DNA of 64,000 nt from Gossypium raimondii (taxonomy: Eukaryota > Streptophyta > Magnoliopsida > Malvales > Malvaceae). How positions within the stretch are numbered: position 1 is the stretch's first letter; every line of letters starts with the position of its first letter. Below are positions 10,700 through 23,310 of the stretch, piece by piece. Below the pieces are notes generated by a model. The model had not been told where the DNA came from, did not search any database, and saw only the letters and a list, made by a program, of their open reading frames with translations. The stretch covers positions 62,505,980 through 62,569,979 of the forward strand of contig NC_068575.1 of the NCBI RefSeq assembly GCF_025698545.1, in the 5' to 3' direction. The translations under genes and the position numbers were made by a program.

Positions 10700-13460
10700 A
10701 GACACAATAGACAAGACTAAAAAGGAATTTATTAGGAAAAAAATCTTGAAATATCACTTTATCGAATTGAATCCAGCTAGTACCTCATTTGTTTAATTAA
10801 AAAAACATTTTTTTTTTGGTTAAATCACATGACATGAAGCTATCGCTATATAAAGTTTTGAAGTGGAAATTGTGTGCTAAAAAAGAGTTTCCTTTTAAAA
10901 AAATTGTAAAAGCTTTATTTTATTGAACCATGCGTGCTAATGTGGAGTCACGCCATGCCATGGGCAGCAGCATGCTGGCTAAGGCCGAGCTCCCCGTGCT
11001 GCCACACGGTCCGGCTGTCGCTCAACATTAAATCATGAATGAATATATAAAAGGCTTAGACCGAGGACCTGTTGTTATGGTGTGTGACTGTGAATGTGAT
11101 GCCATCAGCATCATCCATATACATGAAGCGTGGCTCATGATTCCACTTAACCCATATAATTAATGCATCATTTAATGGAGACATTGCTCTGAAAGGTAAG
11201 GTTTTAATCGATGTCTTAAGCCAATTAATAGCATGCACGAGATTAATTAATAACCAAGTTGGGTCATTGAGATTGTTAAAGGATAATTTTTTATGGAAGT
11301 TATAATAACATCAACAGTTTTAATCATAGTTAAATATTATTTTATATTAGGAGAGTTGTAATGCAGAAAAAAATTAATCCATAAATTCGAATTTGAATAA
11401 TCAAAGGATTTAAAGCCGTATATTATAACTGTGGGCACAATGCATTACTAAAAATATTCCGAAAGGGAAATAACCTACTTTGCAAAAATTTAGGTAAGAA
11501 GAAACAAAGAATAATAATGTACAACTCTTGAAGCATATAGTGCCCGATTCTTGTCCAATAATTTTAAAGATGGTGTGGAAAGAGAGATTGAAAGGGATTG
11601 CACTACAATTGTTGCATCTTTTCTCATTCATTTTTATCCATGCTCACCCAAACTAAATTTTCATGCGCACAAACCCAGGAATCTCAACAATTATTTAAAT
11701 GATAGGAGATAAGTCTTTAGTTCTAAATTTATAATTACCTAACATGGAAGATTTCCATATCAATGGACTCACCCAACCGGTGGAGTGGATCCAGGACCGA
11801 CATGAAGACTTTCTTAATTGGAAGCAAATGAAAGGCTCTGTTTGGCTTCTTGTTTATGTGGACCAAATTAGAGGTGTGCATTTACTAAGATCCCACTATC
11901 AAATAAAATAAAGAGGAAAAATATTATGAAAAAAGAAAAAGCAAAAATAGAAAAAGGTTTTAGAGTAATAATAATATTGGGTAATGAAAAAAAACAAAGG
12001 CTTCTTATTGATCAGAAATGAAGGAGCACTGTTCCACTTTTGCTCAACATTCCTTAAAGAAAATGGTCCCATTGCCCTACAAATTTACCAACAATCTCTT
12101 TACATTAAGATGATGTTTTCTTTCTCTCTTTATTTTTTAGAATCAATGTATCTTCCATCTCTGTTCATGAAAATTAGTTTTTTTTTTCTAGATTTGTAGT
12201 TTAACAACGTTTTTCAAACAAGCATGAATTTAGAAAACTTTTAAGAGGGGTGAGAATTAAATTATAAATTTTTGAGAGGTTAAAATATAATTTTTATCAT
12301 ATATTAATTTATAATTTCCTTATTTTTTAAAAGGACTAAACATTTTTTTTAAGAGAACCAAAATACAAGTTTATGGTTTATAAATTTATAAGGAGAAAAA
12401 TTAGAATTGCCCATTTTGAGGGCTTGACTGCCTACTTTACATTCATCCATGTATCCAAAGTCCTCACCAATGTTGTTGGAGCTGAATTGCACCGTGAACT
12501 GATGAGTGTACCGATTTGGACTAAAATATTAAATCAAGGTTTTGAGCAAAGCACTTACCTCCATTGAACCAAGAATTGGAACTAGCTAAGTTGGTAAAAA
12601 AACGATTGAACTGAACTTTTTTTTACTTTTTAGACTCAATTATTTGCTAAAATCTGATCTAAACCAATAAAACTCAAAAAAAAAAAAACCCAAATAAAAA
12701 AAACACTCTAAAAAAGTTAAATATATTAAAATTGTTATTTATTTATATTTATATTTATTTAGATTTTTATTGACTTTTTCTTTTCTTTTTTTAAATTTGG
12801 ACAGTTGAATTGATGGTTCAACTAATTGAACAAATTGGATCAAGATTAGTGGTCTAACTAGTTCAATTATTGGTTCCTTTTTAAAAATATTGGTTCTACT
12901 CTTATAATATACCATGCCATTACTTCCAACACTTGTTTATTTCCAACGATTTTGAACTAGATTGATCGGTCGGATTGGTTGAGGTACTAATTGGACCAAG
13001 AATCGATTGAAATATCGATCAAGAGAATGATATTGAATTGGTTGGACTAGGAACCAATACAATTTGGTTGAACTTAATTTTTTTTTATTTTTAAAATTGA
13101 TTAGAGCGATTAAACCGATGAACTGATGACATGAATGATTCAAATTCTAGGGTTTTGGTATGGATTGCCTTTGCTTTGGTTTCGCCTTAATCAATGAACT
13201 ATGTGCACGTGTGTAATTATGATTGTAGGTACGTGGTAGACCTAATTATTCACCCACACGCACGTGCATGCGCCCATCTACCATCATGCTAATTTGGTAA
13301 CCTAATGATGCAGTAAAATAATAGTAATAACATTAAAAAAAAGGTAGGTTATTCCAACCCTAAATTTGGTTCCATATTTCTTCTTAAAAGTAATTACTAA
13401 TTATTACAAATCAATAAAAAGATGCAGTAAAATTTAAATACAGAAAATTATCATAATATT
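10700..13460. other. intergenic, no gene seen
   Basis: Mostly AT-rich. The segment 10935-11025 is a local GC-rich island (phrases 'catgccatgggcagcagcat' and 'ccgtgctgccacacggtccg') with no coding frame I recognise. Stretches 12230-12360 and 12560-13140 look like degraded repeats. Short open frames here have no recognisable similarity and low-complexity composition. Confidence 0.45.
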
Positions 13461-13463
13461 GTA

Positions 13464-13690
13464 CAGAGACGGATTTAGGGCTGGCAGGGGCCCCGACCCC
13501 CCTAAAATGGAAAATTGTTGTTTCGAACTTTTAGAAAATTTTAAAATTTTAAATTAGTAAAGATAAAACTACACTTTAGCTCCCTTAAAATTATGAAAAT
13601 TTAATTTAATCCTTTAAGAATTATAAATATATAGACTATCAAAATTTAAAATTTTATTTCGGCCCTTAAAAGAATTTTTAATTTCGCTCG
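13464..13690. repeat. dispersed repeat family R3, copy 1
   Basis: Begins 'gacggatttagggctggcag' followed by a C-rich run, then about 180 bases of A/T-rich sequence with 'ttttaaaattttaaattagt', 'cctttaagaattataaatat' and 'ttatttcggccc'. It aligns along its whole length with 44933-45155 (same strand), including the C-rich head and the 'tttcggccc' tail. Looks like a non-autonomous element fragment; no ends or target duplication could be fixed. Confidence 0.6.
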
Positions 13691-16399
13691 TGATATTGTA
13701 GATATAATGTAATGTGTTTAGTTATGAGTGGTTAAAACAACTTAATTTAAGGTATCATAGTCATCATGTGATATATATATATATATATATGCATATGTTT
13801 CCTGTTACATAATTATTTCAGATTCTCTAAGGAAGACAACCTTTAATTATTACATCATGTCCTCGTGAATTCAAAATGAAATATACTTTTGGGGGCATTA
13901 ATTAACCCAAAAATGATGTCTTTTTTTTAATCTCATTAATACATTCTTTTTATATGTTGGACTGTCCAATTAGTATTACCTTTTGTTTATGGAATGGATT
14001 TGAATCAAGAGACACCATTTTTGGATTTTTTATAGTATCATGATTTTCTAGCAAATGTTATTGGCACAATGATTGTAGCTAAGACACGACATAGACATGA
14101 AAATAAAATAAAGAATGTATAAATAATTTGAAATTTATATAAATATGATTATGATATTACATGATAAAGCATAAAAGTTAGATATGTTAAATTAAAAATG
14201 ATTACAAACAAAACATAAAACTTGTGTAGATAATCGACCCAAATCTGTGGCTCAACATTTTTAGTATAATCCTTTTATAAAATATGCAAATACGATATTG
14301 GGGCAAATTAGAAAGTGAAATGCACAAATTGGACCCCATTAAAGTATATGGAAGGTAATTGGGTCATCTTGGCCTGCAAATATTGGATCATACGGCCGTA
14401 ACGAGCATATGATATGGACCATAAGGCTTCATTTTATTTTAACTTTATAAACAAAAACAATAAATTTTACAGAAATTATTTTATTTTTTAATTTTTAATT
14501 TTATTAATTGATCTTAAAATGCAAATTAATGACCTATAAATTTATAAGTTTTATTAACAATTAATTTTAGGCATAATAATAAATTTATTTTGTTAATGTT
14601 TATTTTTGTGTCACTTTAGTTTTATTTTTTTATTTCAACATTTAATCTTTCAAATTTAATTAAAATATTGTATTTTTAACGAAAAGATTATTGGATCATT
14701 AACAATTTAATGACATTGACTTAATAACCCATGTGACAATATATGTGTAGTTGATACAAGTACCAAATTAGAAAAGTCTTTGTTATATGTAATATTATAT
14801 ATTGAAATGAAAATGAAGTAAAAACAACGTTTTCCAATCCCTTATCCCATGACTTTTTCTCACCTTATTCCCAAGGTGCAAGGTCCTCACTCCTCACCAC
14901 TAGTCTTAATGGCATAATTATAATTTTAGTGCCGCCTAAGTGTAAATTGTTCAATTTAATTATTTTTAGTTTTGGTTTAAATGGAACAATTTTAATTTTG
15001 GCCCTTCTAAAAAATTTAAAATTCAATTTAAGTTATTTTAATTTTTTTTTACCTTTGGCCCCTCCAATTCTTTTAATTTTTTCTCCAAAAATGTTATTGG
15101 CATCGAAATTGGTGGTGACGCAAGCTTTCGTCCCTACAAATTGAAAAATTAAGTTCCGTTGATATAAAAAGTAATTTGCAATTTCCGTCGAAGAAAAGTC
15201 TCCACTCAAAATCTGATTTAACCTTTTTTTTGGTTAATAATACAAAAGTTTTTCTGACAAAATGTAATTCATCTCTAAAACTAAAAGAATCTTTTCTTGA
15301 CTTTTGAGTAAAAAAAATATCTAAGTTGGCTGTGACAGTAGAACTATTCAAAGATTGGGTTACTCGTTTAAATTTGAAAGTTCTTTCGAAATTGGAGAAG
15401 ATTTAAGTAAAAATATTAAGATTTAAAAATGGATTTGGATAAAATTTAGGCTGTTTAAAATATGAATTAAGTTTAGATTCTAATATTCAAAGCTCGGCTC
15501 GTTTTCAAGTTTATGATATATATATATATATATATTCAAATATGAAAATATATATTAAGTCATAGATTTAATAAAAGGAAAAACAAATATAATGGTAGTA
15601 AACTAAAATTGTAATTAAACAAAAGTTATAGTATGAGGAGATTTGAGCAAAATTTAAAGTTTATAGTTTGAATAGAATCGAGATGATATTTGATGTATGA
15701 ACATCTCGGTAGAGAGGAAGGAAATGAATTGATTTGCGGGCTTATGATTCATACTGCAATATCTTTTGATTATTATCATTATCACAATTTGCATGTGTTG
15801 GTTGAAGGTTGGATACATACAGAATTGCCCTTATTTTAGTCAAACTTTATAATAAATCTTATTAAATAATTCTGTCTAACATATTTCTGTGATACGTGTT
15901 TTTTTCTTAATATATAAGAAATTTAAAAAATGAGAATATTTGTTAGTAATATATATGTGCAATTTGAAGGTGGATATTAGTACGATTCTCTTCATTTTAT
16001 TCTTTGAATATTTTTCTTTCGTACCATAAATTCACGATAATAACCTTAAATTCTTCTTACATATCATTGTATCACTTTTGTTCCTTTTTTAGGGTAGGAA
16101 AAAATCAAAAGTTTAAGGCCGACTACAAGAAAATCTTCCAAGTTGTCTTTGATTTCCCTCAAATGGTGTTCCACCATCTCCTCTCATTTTTATCAACCTA
16201 CGAAAAGTCTTGTATGAATCATTCTTAGTCTCGTGCTATTATAAATGGAAATATAACAAAATTACATATAAACTTTGATACAATTTGTAATGTTATACAT
16301 CAAATTTAATTTGGAGCATTTGTATACATCAAATTTTAATTTTGATTCAATTTTCACATTTTACTAACCCCGTTATCTATGTGCTACAATTTTCCGTTA
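13691..16399. other. intergenic, AT-rich, no gene seen
   Basis: Contains AT microsatellites (about 13769-13789 and 15520-15534). Several stretches (14560-14760, 14920-15350) look like decayed non-autonomous repeats. I find no convincing exon on either strand. Confidence 0.45.
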
Positions 16400-16404
16400 A
16401 ATCA

Positions 16405-16613
16405 TGTTAGAGTATAAGAATACATTAGTTTGTTAATAATTTGTTATACAGACTGGCATATTGTTAGTAGAGTGGTTAGCAGCAGTTAGTCACTCCCAAG
16501 TATATAAATTCTATTCTTGTACTGATCCAGGCAAGTTAATAATACGAATGTACAGTGCATTCTTTCTATATCCAAATTGTTCTCTATTATTCATCTAAAT
16601 ACAATTACTAATA
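16405..16613 (+). repeat. 5' LTR of copia element
   Basis: 209 bp, begins TGTTAGAGTATAAG and ends ACTAATA (the terminal CA of the 3' copy is TA here). It shares long identical runs with 20858-21068, for example the segment 'gtggttagcagcagttagtc'. A 'tatataaat' TATA-like element sits inside at about 16501. Confidence 0.93.
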
Positions 16614-16624
16614 TGGTATCAGTT
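16614..16624 (+). other. primer-binding site
   Basis: TGGTATCAG directly follows the 5' LTR. This is the usual copia primer site complementary to the 3' end of initiator tRNA-Met. The usual continuation AGC is replaced by TTG, so the site is partly decayed. Confidence 0.8.
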
Positions 16625-16659
16625 GCCTGATTTCCTGGAGGTCAATCTAGTTACTGATC

Positions 16660-17330
16660 CATGCCAATCCCACTAATTCTATCACTGCTGACCGTGGCAG
16701 TCCATCACTCTCTGGATATCGGTTGGTTCAGGCATTTCCTCGTCATGATACGGTAAAGTTAGATGAAGGAAATTTTGTGCAATGGCAACATCATATCCGA
16801 TTAATAATTGAAGGGTATGAACTGCTAGGTTTTTTAGAAGGGACGTTACCTACTCCGTCTCGATTTGTCTCTTCTCTAGATAGAGTTTGGGCTTTGAATC
16901 TCGATGCTTCTTTGTTTGTTCAGCAAGATAAGCTTCTTGCTTCTTGGTTACTTTCCACGATTAGTCCTTCTTTATTATCTTGTTTTACAGTTGCCAAATC
17001 AGCATGTGAGGTTTGGAACATTACGAATCACCTCTTCGCCGCTGCCACTAGAGCCAAGCTTTCGCGTATAAAACATGAACTCCACTCGATCAAGAAATGT
17101 GTGATGTCTATCAAAGAATATGTTACTAAAATACATAATACCTGCGTGTTACTTGAGGCGTCTAGATTTATGGTGCCGAAGGTAGAGAAGGTGGAAATTA
17201 TCCTTGCTGGCCTTTCGTCATATTATGATGTCGTTCTACCCTTGGTATCATTCTCGTCTAACATTCTTTCATTACAGAAGCTGATTGATGTGCTTTTAGG
17301 GTTTGAAAGTTGTTAAACTCGCACGGTGAA
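16660..17330 (+). pseudogene. copia gag remnant
   Basis: An open stretch from about 16723 to 17316 carries the plant copia gag pattern: KLDEGNFVQWQHHI near the start, then LLASWLLSTISPSLL and KLSRIKHELHSIKK. This corresponds to the retrotran_gag/UBN2 domain. No in-frame ATG is visible upstream; the ATG near 16661 is in another frame. No intact CCHC zinc knuckle was found downstream. Confidence 0.85.
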
Positions 17331-18099
17331 CGACGTACCTTTTTATGCACATTTGGTAAAGGCCACTCCAATGACACCAATGGAGGACTCCATGTGTGGT
17401 GGCCGTCCTCCTTCTACTGCTCGTGGGTGCAGTTCTCATTTGCTCTGACCATGACGCCTGCATCTTCTGTTTGTGCTGGTCAAGGGTCGCGCGAAGGCGT
17501 TTTGGTGAGCCTAGCTGGTGTCTGTCGACTCGCGGTGGTCCAGACCCATTCGGTGTGCCTAGGCCATATGCTGGTTCTTCGGTGGCAACTCCAACGCATT
17601 TTTTTTATGGTTCTTTGTGGGGCAGATGGCCACACTTGCAAAATAATTTCCTCCATGTTTCCACTCAGCCGAATGCTAGGGTTTCTAGCCCTTTTGTCTC
17701 TAATTGTGATAATGGGACAGGCCATGTGTTTGGACCCGCTACTGGATCAGGCCCACATTATGACCACATTGGTGGTTCTTCCTTGCCGCAAGACTTGGGT
17801 CAGCAAGTTGGGCCAAATGATGTTGGTGCTTTAGGCCGATTGCTTCAGGCTAAGATTTTGGGTCGTATGATCATGGTAGGCCAGCCAGTGCATCCGCTAG
17901 TCTTGGACAGGGCGTTGGGCCAAATGCTAATTTTGTTGGACTTGAGACCAATAGTAATGTTTTAGTCCCAAATAATGGGACATGTGTGCCGTGGTGAACA
18001 AAACTGAGGGCGTGTGTTTATGATTTTGATTCCTTGCCGTGCGTTGGGTTGCCTCATATTCCTGATGTTCATATCTGCCGCTGCTCCTTCTGTCCACAA

Positions 18100-20690
18100 T
18101 ACTGGGCTCCAGACTCGCAATGATGGTGACGATGTTTTCGCATTATGGCACCACAGACTTGGTCATTCGTCTGCCTCGATTGTTAAACTTGTTCTCAATA
18201 AGTGTCAAGTTGTTTCAGATAAATATGCCTTGATAATATTTGTATTGCATGTCAAAAGGGAAAGTATCCTGAAATACTTTTTTTAAGTTCTTCTACTGAA
18301 TATATGAATTTTTTTAATTTGGTTGTCTCTGACTTATGGAGACTGACGTCAGTTGTATGTGGTAATAATCTGTATTATGTTTCATTTATCGACATGAATA
18401 GCCGCTTTACTTGGGTTTGTCTCATTCATAGTAAATCTCAGCAGTTGAGTGCTTTCTTCAGTTTCAAAAAATGGTCAAAACTCAGTTTGGGAAAAATATT
18501 AAAAGATTTCAAAGTGATTGGGGTGGCGAGTATCATGCATTCACATCAGTTCTGGTTAGTCTTGGGATACTTTATCGCCTATCCTGCCCACATACATCTG
18601 AGCAGAACGTCATTGCTGAGTGGAAACATACATACATTGTTGAGACCAATCTTACACTCTTAGCCCAATCCAGCCTATAGATTACTGGGGTTATGCTTTT
18701 TATAGTGCCGTTCATATCATAAATCGTCTACCTACTCCAGTCTTGAAAGGTCAGTCTCCCTATCAGGTTTTTCATGGTAGTAAACCTACATATGATCATT
18801 TTAGGGTGTTTGGGTACTGTTGTTTTCTCTATCTACGTCCTTTTATGCGTCACAAGTTAGATTTTCGTTTTCAGTCATATACGTTTTTAGGGTATAGTTC
18901 GCAACATAAAGGCTATCACTGTCTCACGCTAGATGGTAATGTAATTGTCTCCCATCATGTTGTTTTTTATGAATGTCGGTTCTTATTTTCTTCACCTATT
19001 ACGGACATTGTTCAATCTAGTCCATATGTTTCCACATGTTCCTCTTGTCCAGCCTGCTTCTTTTCACCCTCCTGCATCGATCGAAAGATCCGCTACTGTT
19101 TCGTCTTCTCCTCCTAACTGTAGTTTTATACAGTCTATATTGGATGGTTCGTCGGCCGAGTTAGGGTCTGCACTTGAGGTGCTTTGGGCCTTAACCTCGT
19201 GGGATGAGGGTGGCCCGTCTACTCTAAGCATAGTTCCTTTGGCTCCTCTATCTGTTCTTCTGGGGAATACTCATACTATGATTACTAGATCTGTTTGTTG
19301 AAGCTGTTGACTATGAGCCACGCACGATTGAGGAAGTGTTCGCTGATCAGGAGTGGAGACTAGCAGTCTAAGCTGAGTTTGATACTCTAATGGCTAACTC
19401 CAATTAGGAACTTATTTCACTCCCTCAAGGTTAGAAAGTGATTGGGTGTAAGTGGCTCTTCAAAGTAAAAAAAAATCCTGATGGGACTGTTGCTCGATGT
19501 AAGGATCGATTGGTGGTAAAAGGGTGTTCATAGGTTTTCGAGTGTGACTTCAAGGAGACATTTAGTCTAGTGGTCAAACCAGCTACTATTCGAACAATAT
19601 TGTCGGTTGCTGTCTCTCGTGGTTGGAAACTTCGTCAAGTCAATGTCAACAATGCTTTTTTAAATAGTGATCTCACCGACGAAGTGTTCATGCAACAGCC
19701 TCTAGGTTATGTTCAGTCTGGTCTGGTTGGTGAGCACTTGGTGTGTCAGACTCGTCTGACAAAAGGTATTATACCGGTTGCAACAAGCTCCGCACGCCTG
19801 GTTTGATAAATTGAAACGTTTTCTTATTTCTACTGATTTTTTCGTGTCCAAATCCGATGCATCTCTATTTGTTCGAGTAACAACCGAGTCCGTCATTTAT
19901 GTTTTGGTCTATGTAGATGATATTATTGTTGTGGAAAGTACGGTTGACAGTATAAATAATTTTATTCAGCAATTACATAACGAGCTTTCTCTTAAGGACA
20001 TGGGAGACCTTCACTATTTCTTAGGCATTGAAGTCACTCGGTCTTCCACTAGAAGTCTCTACTTATGCCAGCGCAAGTACATCAAGGGTCTACTTGACAA
20101 AAGTTCCTTGACTAATGCAAAGAGTGTTCACACACTGATAATTAGTTCGTCTGCATTGTCTAAAGATGAGGAAGATCGTCTTGTTGATCCTACAGAATAT
20201 TAAAGCCTTGTCGATGCACTTCAATATGTGGCCTTAACCAGGCCTGATATTGCCTATGCCGTGAATTGTGTATGTCAATTCATGCATGCACCTACTACAA
20301 TTCACTTGGTTGCCTTAAAAAAAATCTTGAGGTATTTACATGGTACTATTGATCATGGGCTAATTTTTAGTCCATCCGACAGAATGTCTTTAGTTGGTTA
20401 TGCTAATGCCAGCTGGGGATTAGATTTTGATGATTGTCGATCTATGACAGGATATTGTGTGTATTTTGGTAATACGCCTATTTCATGGTGTTTTAAAAAA
20501 CAACAAGTTGTTTCTCAATCAACTGCTGAGGTTGAATATCGGATTCTAGCTGTAGCTACCAGTGATATTACATGGTTAGTCTCTCTACTAACGGAATTAC
20601 AAATACATTCTGCCGATCCACCTGCTGTTTGGTGTAACAATTCTAGTGCAGTAGCAGTTGCTGCCAATTTGGTCTTACACACATGTTGAG
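18100..20690 (+). pseudogene. copia pol remnant (pre-integrase, integrase, reverse transcriptase, RNase H)
   Basis: Domains in order: GAG-pre-integrase with LWHHRLGHSSASIV at about 18145; integrase core pieces at 18304-18680 (SDLWRLTSVVCGNNLYYVSF) and the C-terminal part at 18743-18990 (FRVFGYCCFLYLRP); reverse transcriptase from about 19430, with [13 protein letters not shown] near 19640 and the catalytic YVDDIIV near 19910; RNase H region at 20228-20690 with DIAYAVNCVCQFM and SQSTAEVEYRIL. The pieces lie in different frames separated by stops. I do not attempt to restore the reading frame. Confidence 0.9.
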
Positions 20691-20857
20691 CTTGATCTAT
20701 TTTTTGTTTGCGAAAGGTGGTTGATGGTTCGCTCGTTGTAGGTGAGGTACCAGCCTGTGACCAGGTTGCTGACATTCTCATAAAGCCCTTATCTGTCTCT
20801 ATTTTTAATCGATTTCGTAGTTTGCTTCAAGTCTTACCTATTGAGAAGCTGGGTGAA

Positions 20858-21068
20858 TCTTAGAGTATAAGAATATGTTAGTTTGTTAATAATCTGTTTT
20901 ATAGACTGGCATATTGTTAGTAGAGTGGTTAGCAGCAGTTAGTCACTCCCAAGTATATAAATTCTATTCTTGTACTGATTCAGGCAAGTTAATAATACTA
21001 GAATATTTAGTGCATTCTTTTTATATCCAAATTGTTCTCTATTATTCATCTAAATACAGTTACTAGCA
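20858..21068 (+). repeat. 3' LTR of copia element
   Basis: 211 bp, begins TCTTAGAGTATAAG (the first TG has become TC) and ends ACTAGCA. The target duplication AATCA follows at 21069-21073. A weak purine tract precedes it. Confidence 0.92.
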
Positions 21069-21073
21069 AATCA

Positions 21074-22926
21074 TGTGTAAATTATTGGCATGATATTTTA
21101 TTAAATTAAAAAATTTAAATTATTTTCACCTAGGTTAAAAAAAGATTTCCTATGAAAATGAAGATCTAAGTGGAAATATTTAAATATGTTTATTTGTTCT
21201 TTGAACCTAATAAAATGTCATGATTTAACGAAAATGTGTGCCACATAGATAACATGGTTAGTGAAATATGAAAAGAGAACCAAAATTACAGTTTGATATA
21301 TAGAAATGCATCACATTAAAGTTGATGTATAACATTGTACATTGTACCTAAGTTCATGTATAATTTTAGTATTTATCCGTATTATAAATTTTGTTCATAT
21401 TCTCTAATTGATCATTTAGGCATTATACTTTTCAAATGTTAAAATTTTAGTCTCTAAGTGACACAATAATTGTTAAACTCATTAACTAAAATAATATTAC
21501 TTTTTGTGAGTATTATGTGGAAATAGTAAATTGAAATATTAGAGTTTAATACAATTGTGGATTGTTTTCCTTAAATTAAGTTGTTGGAGATAGACTTAGA
21601 CTTTTATGATGTTATTCATGTTGACATATTGTGTTTTAAGTTGAATGGTCACTCTAATTGTGTTTTTAATGTTGACTAATTTACTGTTGTGTACTAAATG
21701 TAATGACAAACGAACATAAAGTTATTATATACGTCTATTAAATAAATTATCTCTAATCTTTCTTAAGACTAAAAGGTAGATGTCACTCTCTAAATTTTAA
21801 GAGAGACTTTCAATACACTAAGTCTAGCACATGGGCAAAAAAAAAAATTAAAAATCTTATTTAACTAATAATTTTTCTAAAGAAATCTTGATTATTGATA
21901 TAATTGTGATATTGAATCATGTATTTGAAAAGATTGTCCAAAACTTGAATAATAAAATAAGATGCTGAAAAAAAGCATGCAGACCCATGCGTAGAGGCTA
22001 CAGTCTTTAGTAATTTTAGCAGCCTTTGTTTACTAACATAGTATTCGTACGTATAACCATATTTATACTTGAAAATTAATAAAAAGAAAAGTTGAGCGCG
22101 ACATAGTATCACTGTGGATAGTTTGAATGAAACCATTGACTGGTATGCATTAAATTTGATTCAACTTTTATAATGTCATGCTGAATTTTTGTGGCTTAAG
22201 TTGAATGGCGGTTACTATAATTGTGATATTTTTCTTGACTAATTTGTTGTTATTGACTGTTTACTTTTCCTCCACTTCATTTGATGACATATACAAATTA
22301 ATTGTATTGTTTAAATCAATTGAACCTTTTCATTGTTGTGATCACAACCTTTCATTACAATTGTTTCATCGGAATTCATTTTCACTATTTTAATGTGACA
22401 AATTAGAGAATAAAGTATGTTGGTGCAAGTAAAAAGATATGAAGTAAAAAATAAGGTTAATAAACTTTAGAATGCCAGTGATTTGATTTATCATGTCTGC
22501 AACAATTTTTTGAATACTAATTTTGTTTTATAAAAGTTATTCCTTAATTGTTGTAGTTTTACTTCTTGTAATTTTTATAATCGATATTAAGGATTTTTCT
22601 ATTACTTTTTACATTAACATTAAAAAGTGATTTATTTTCTTTAATTTATTTATTCTATATTTACATTAATTTACTTAAAAAATAAGCTTGGTGTAACAGC
22701 CCGCCCGACGGAGACTTAATATCACGTTATTGTTTGGCGTATAAGTTGGTTAAGTCAAGAGTAGAATTGAGTAAGTAAAGTATTTATTTTGGCGGAGTAG
22801 TATACTCTATGGGATTCGCCAACTGGCGAACTCTATGTATCTGCAAACTCTAGGGTTTGGCAGAATCTTCTGTTAAGTATTCACCCACCCCAGATGTTTT
22901 GGGAGAACTTGTTAAGTTCACAATTT
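21074..22926. other. intergenic, no gene seen
   Basis: AT-rich. The stretch 21340-21560 resembles other non-autonomous repeats in the window. From 22692 the composition changes: TGTAACAGCCC and the following 220 bases are GC-richer ('cgccaactggcgaactctat'), and this could be the edge of a further LTR element. That element was not resolved. Confidence 0.4.
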
Positions 22927-22929
22927 GAT

Positions 22930-23264
<335 letters not shown>

Positions 23265-23310
23265 GAAAAAAAAAAGTAGTAGAATACTAAATAATAGTAG
23301 GAATTCTCTA

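Larger units (their letters stand above)
16405..21068 (+). mobile_element. degenerate Ty1/copia LTR retrotransposon, 4.66 kb, with AATCA target duplication
   Basis: Complete outline of a copia element. The 5' LTR is at 16405-16613, a tRNA-Met-type primer site TGGTATCAG starts at 16614, then come gag, pre-integrase, integrase, reverse transcriptase and RNase H remnants in copia order, and the 3' LTR is at 20858-21068. The flanking duplication AATCA is at 16400-16404 and 21069-21073. The coding region is broken by many stops and shifts (for example around 17310, 18285, 18680, 19375, 19525, 19750 and 20200), so it cannot move on its own. The LTRs differ at roughly 14 sites plus a 2-bp indel by eye, so the insertion is not recent. 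Confidence 0.95.

Noticed and set aside
17310-17965. Two long plus-strand open frames between gag and pol of the copia element
   Set aside because: They overlap in different frames and show no domain; they are degraded spacer of the retroelement.
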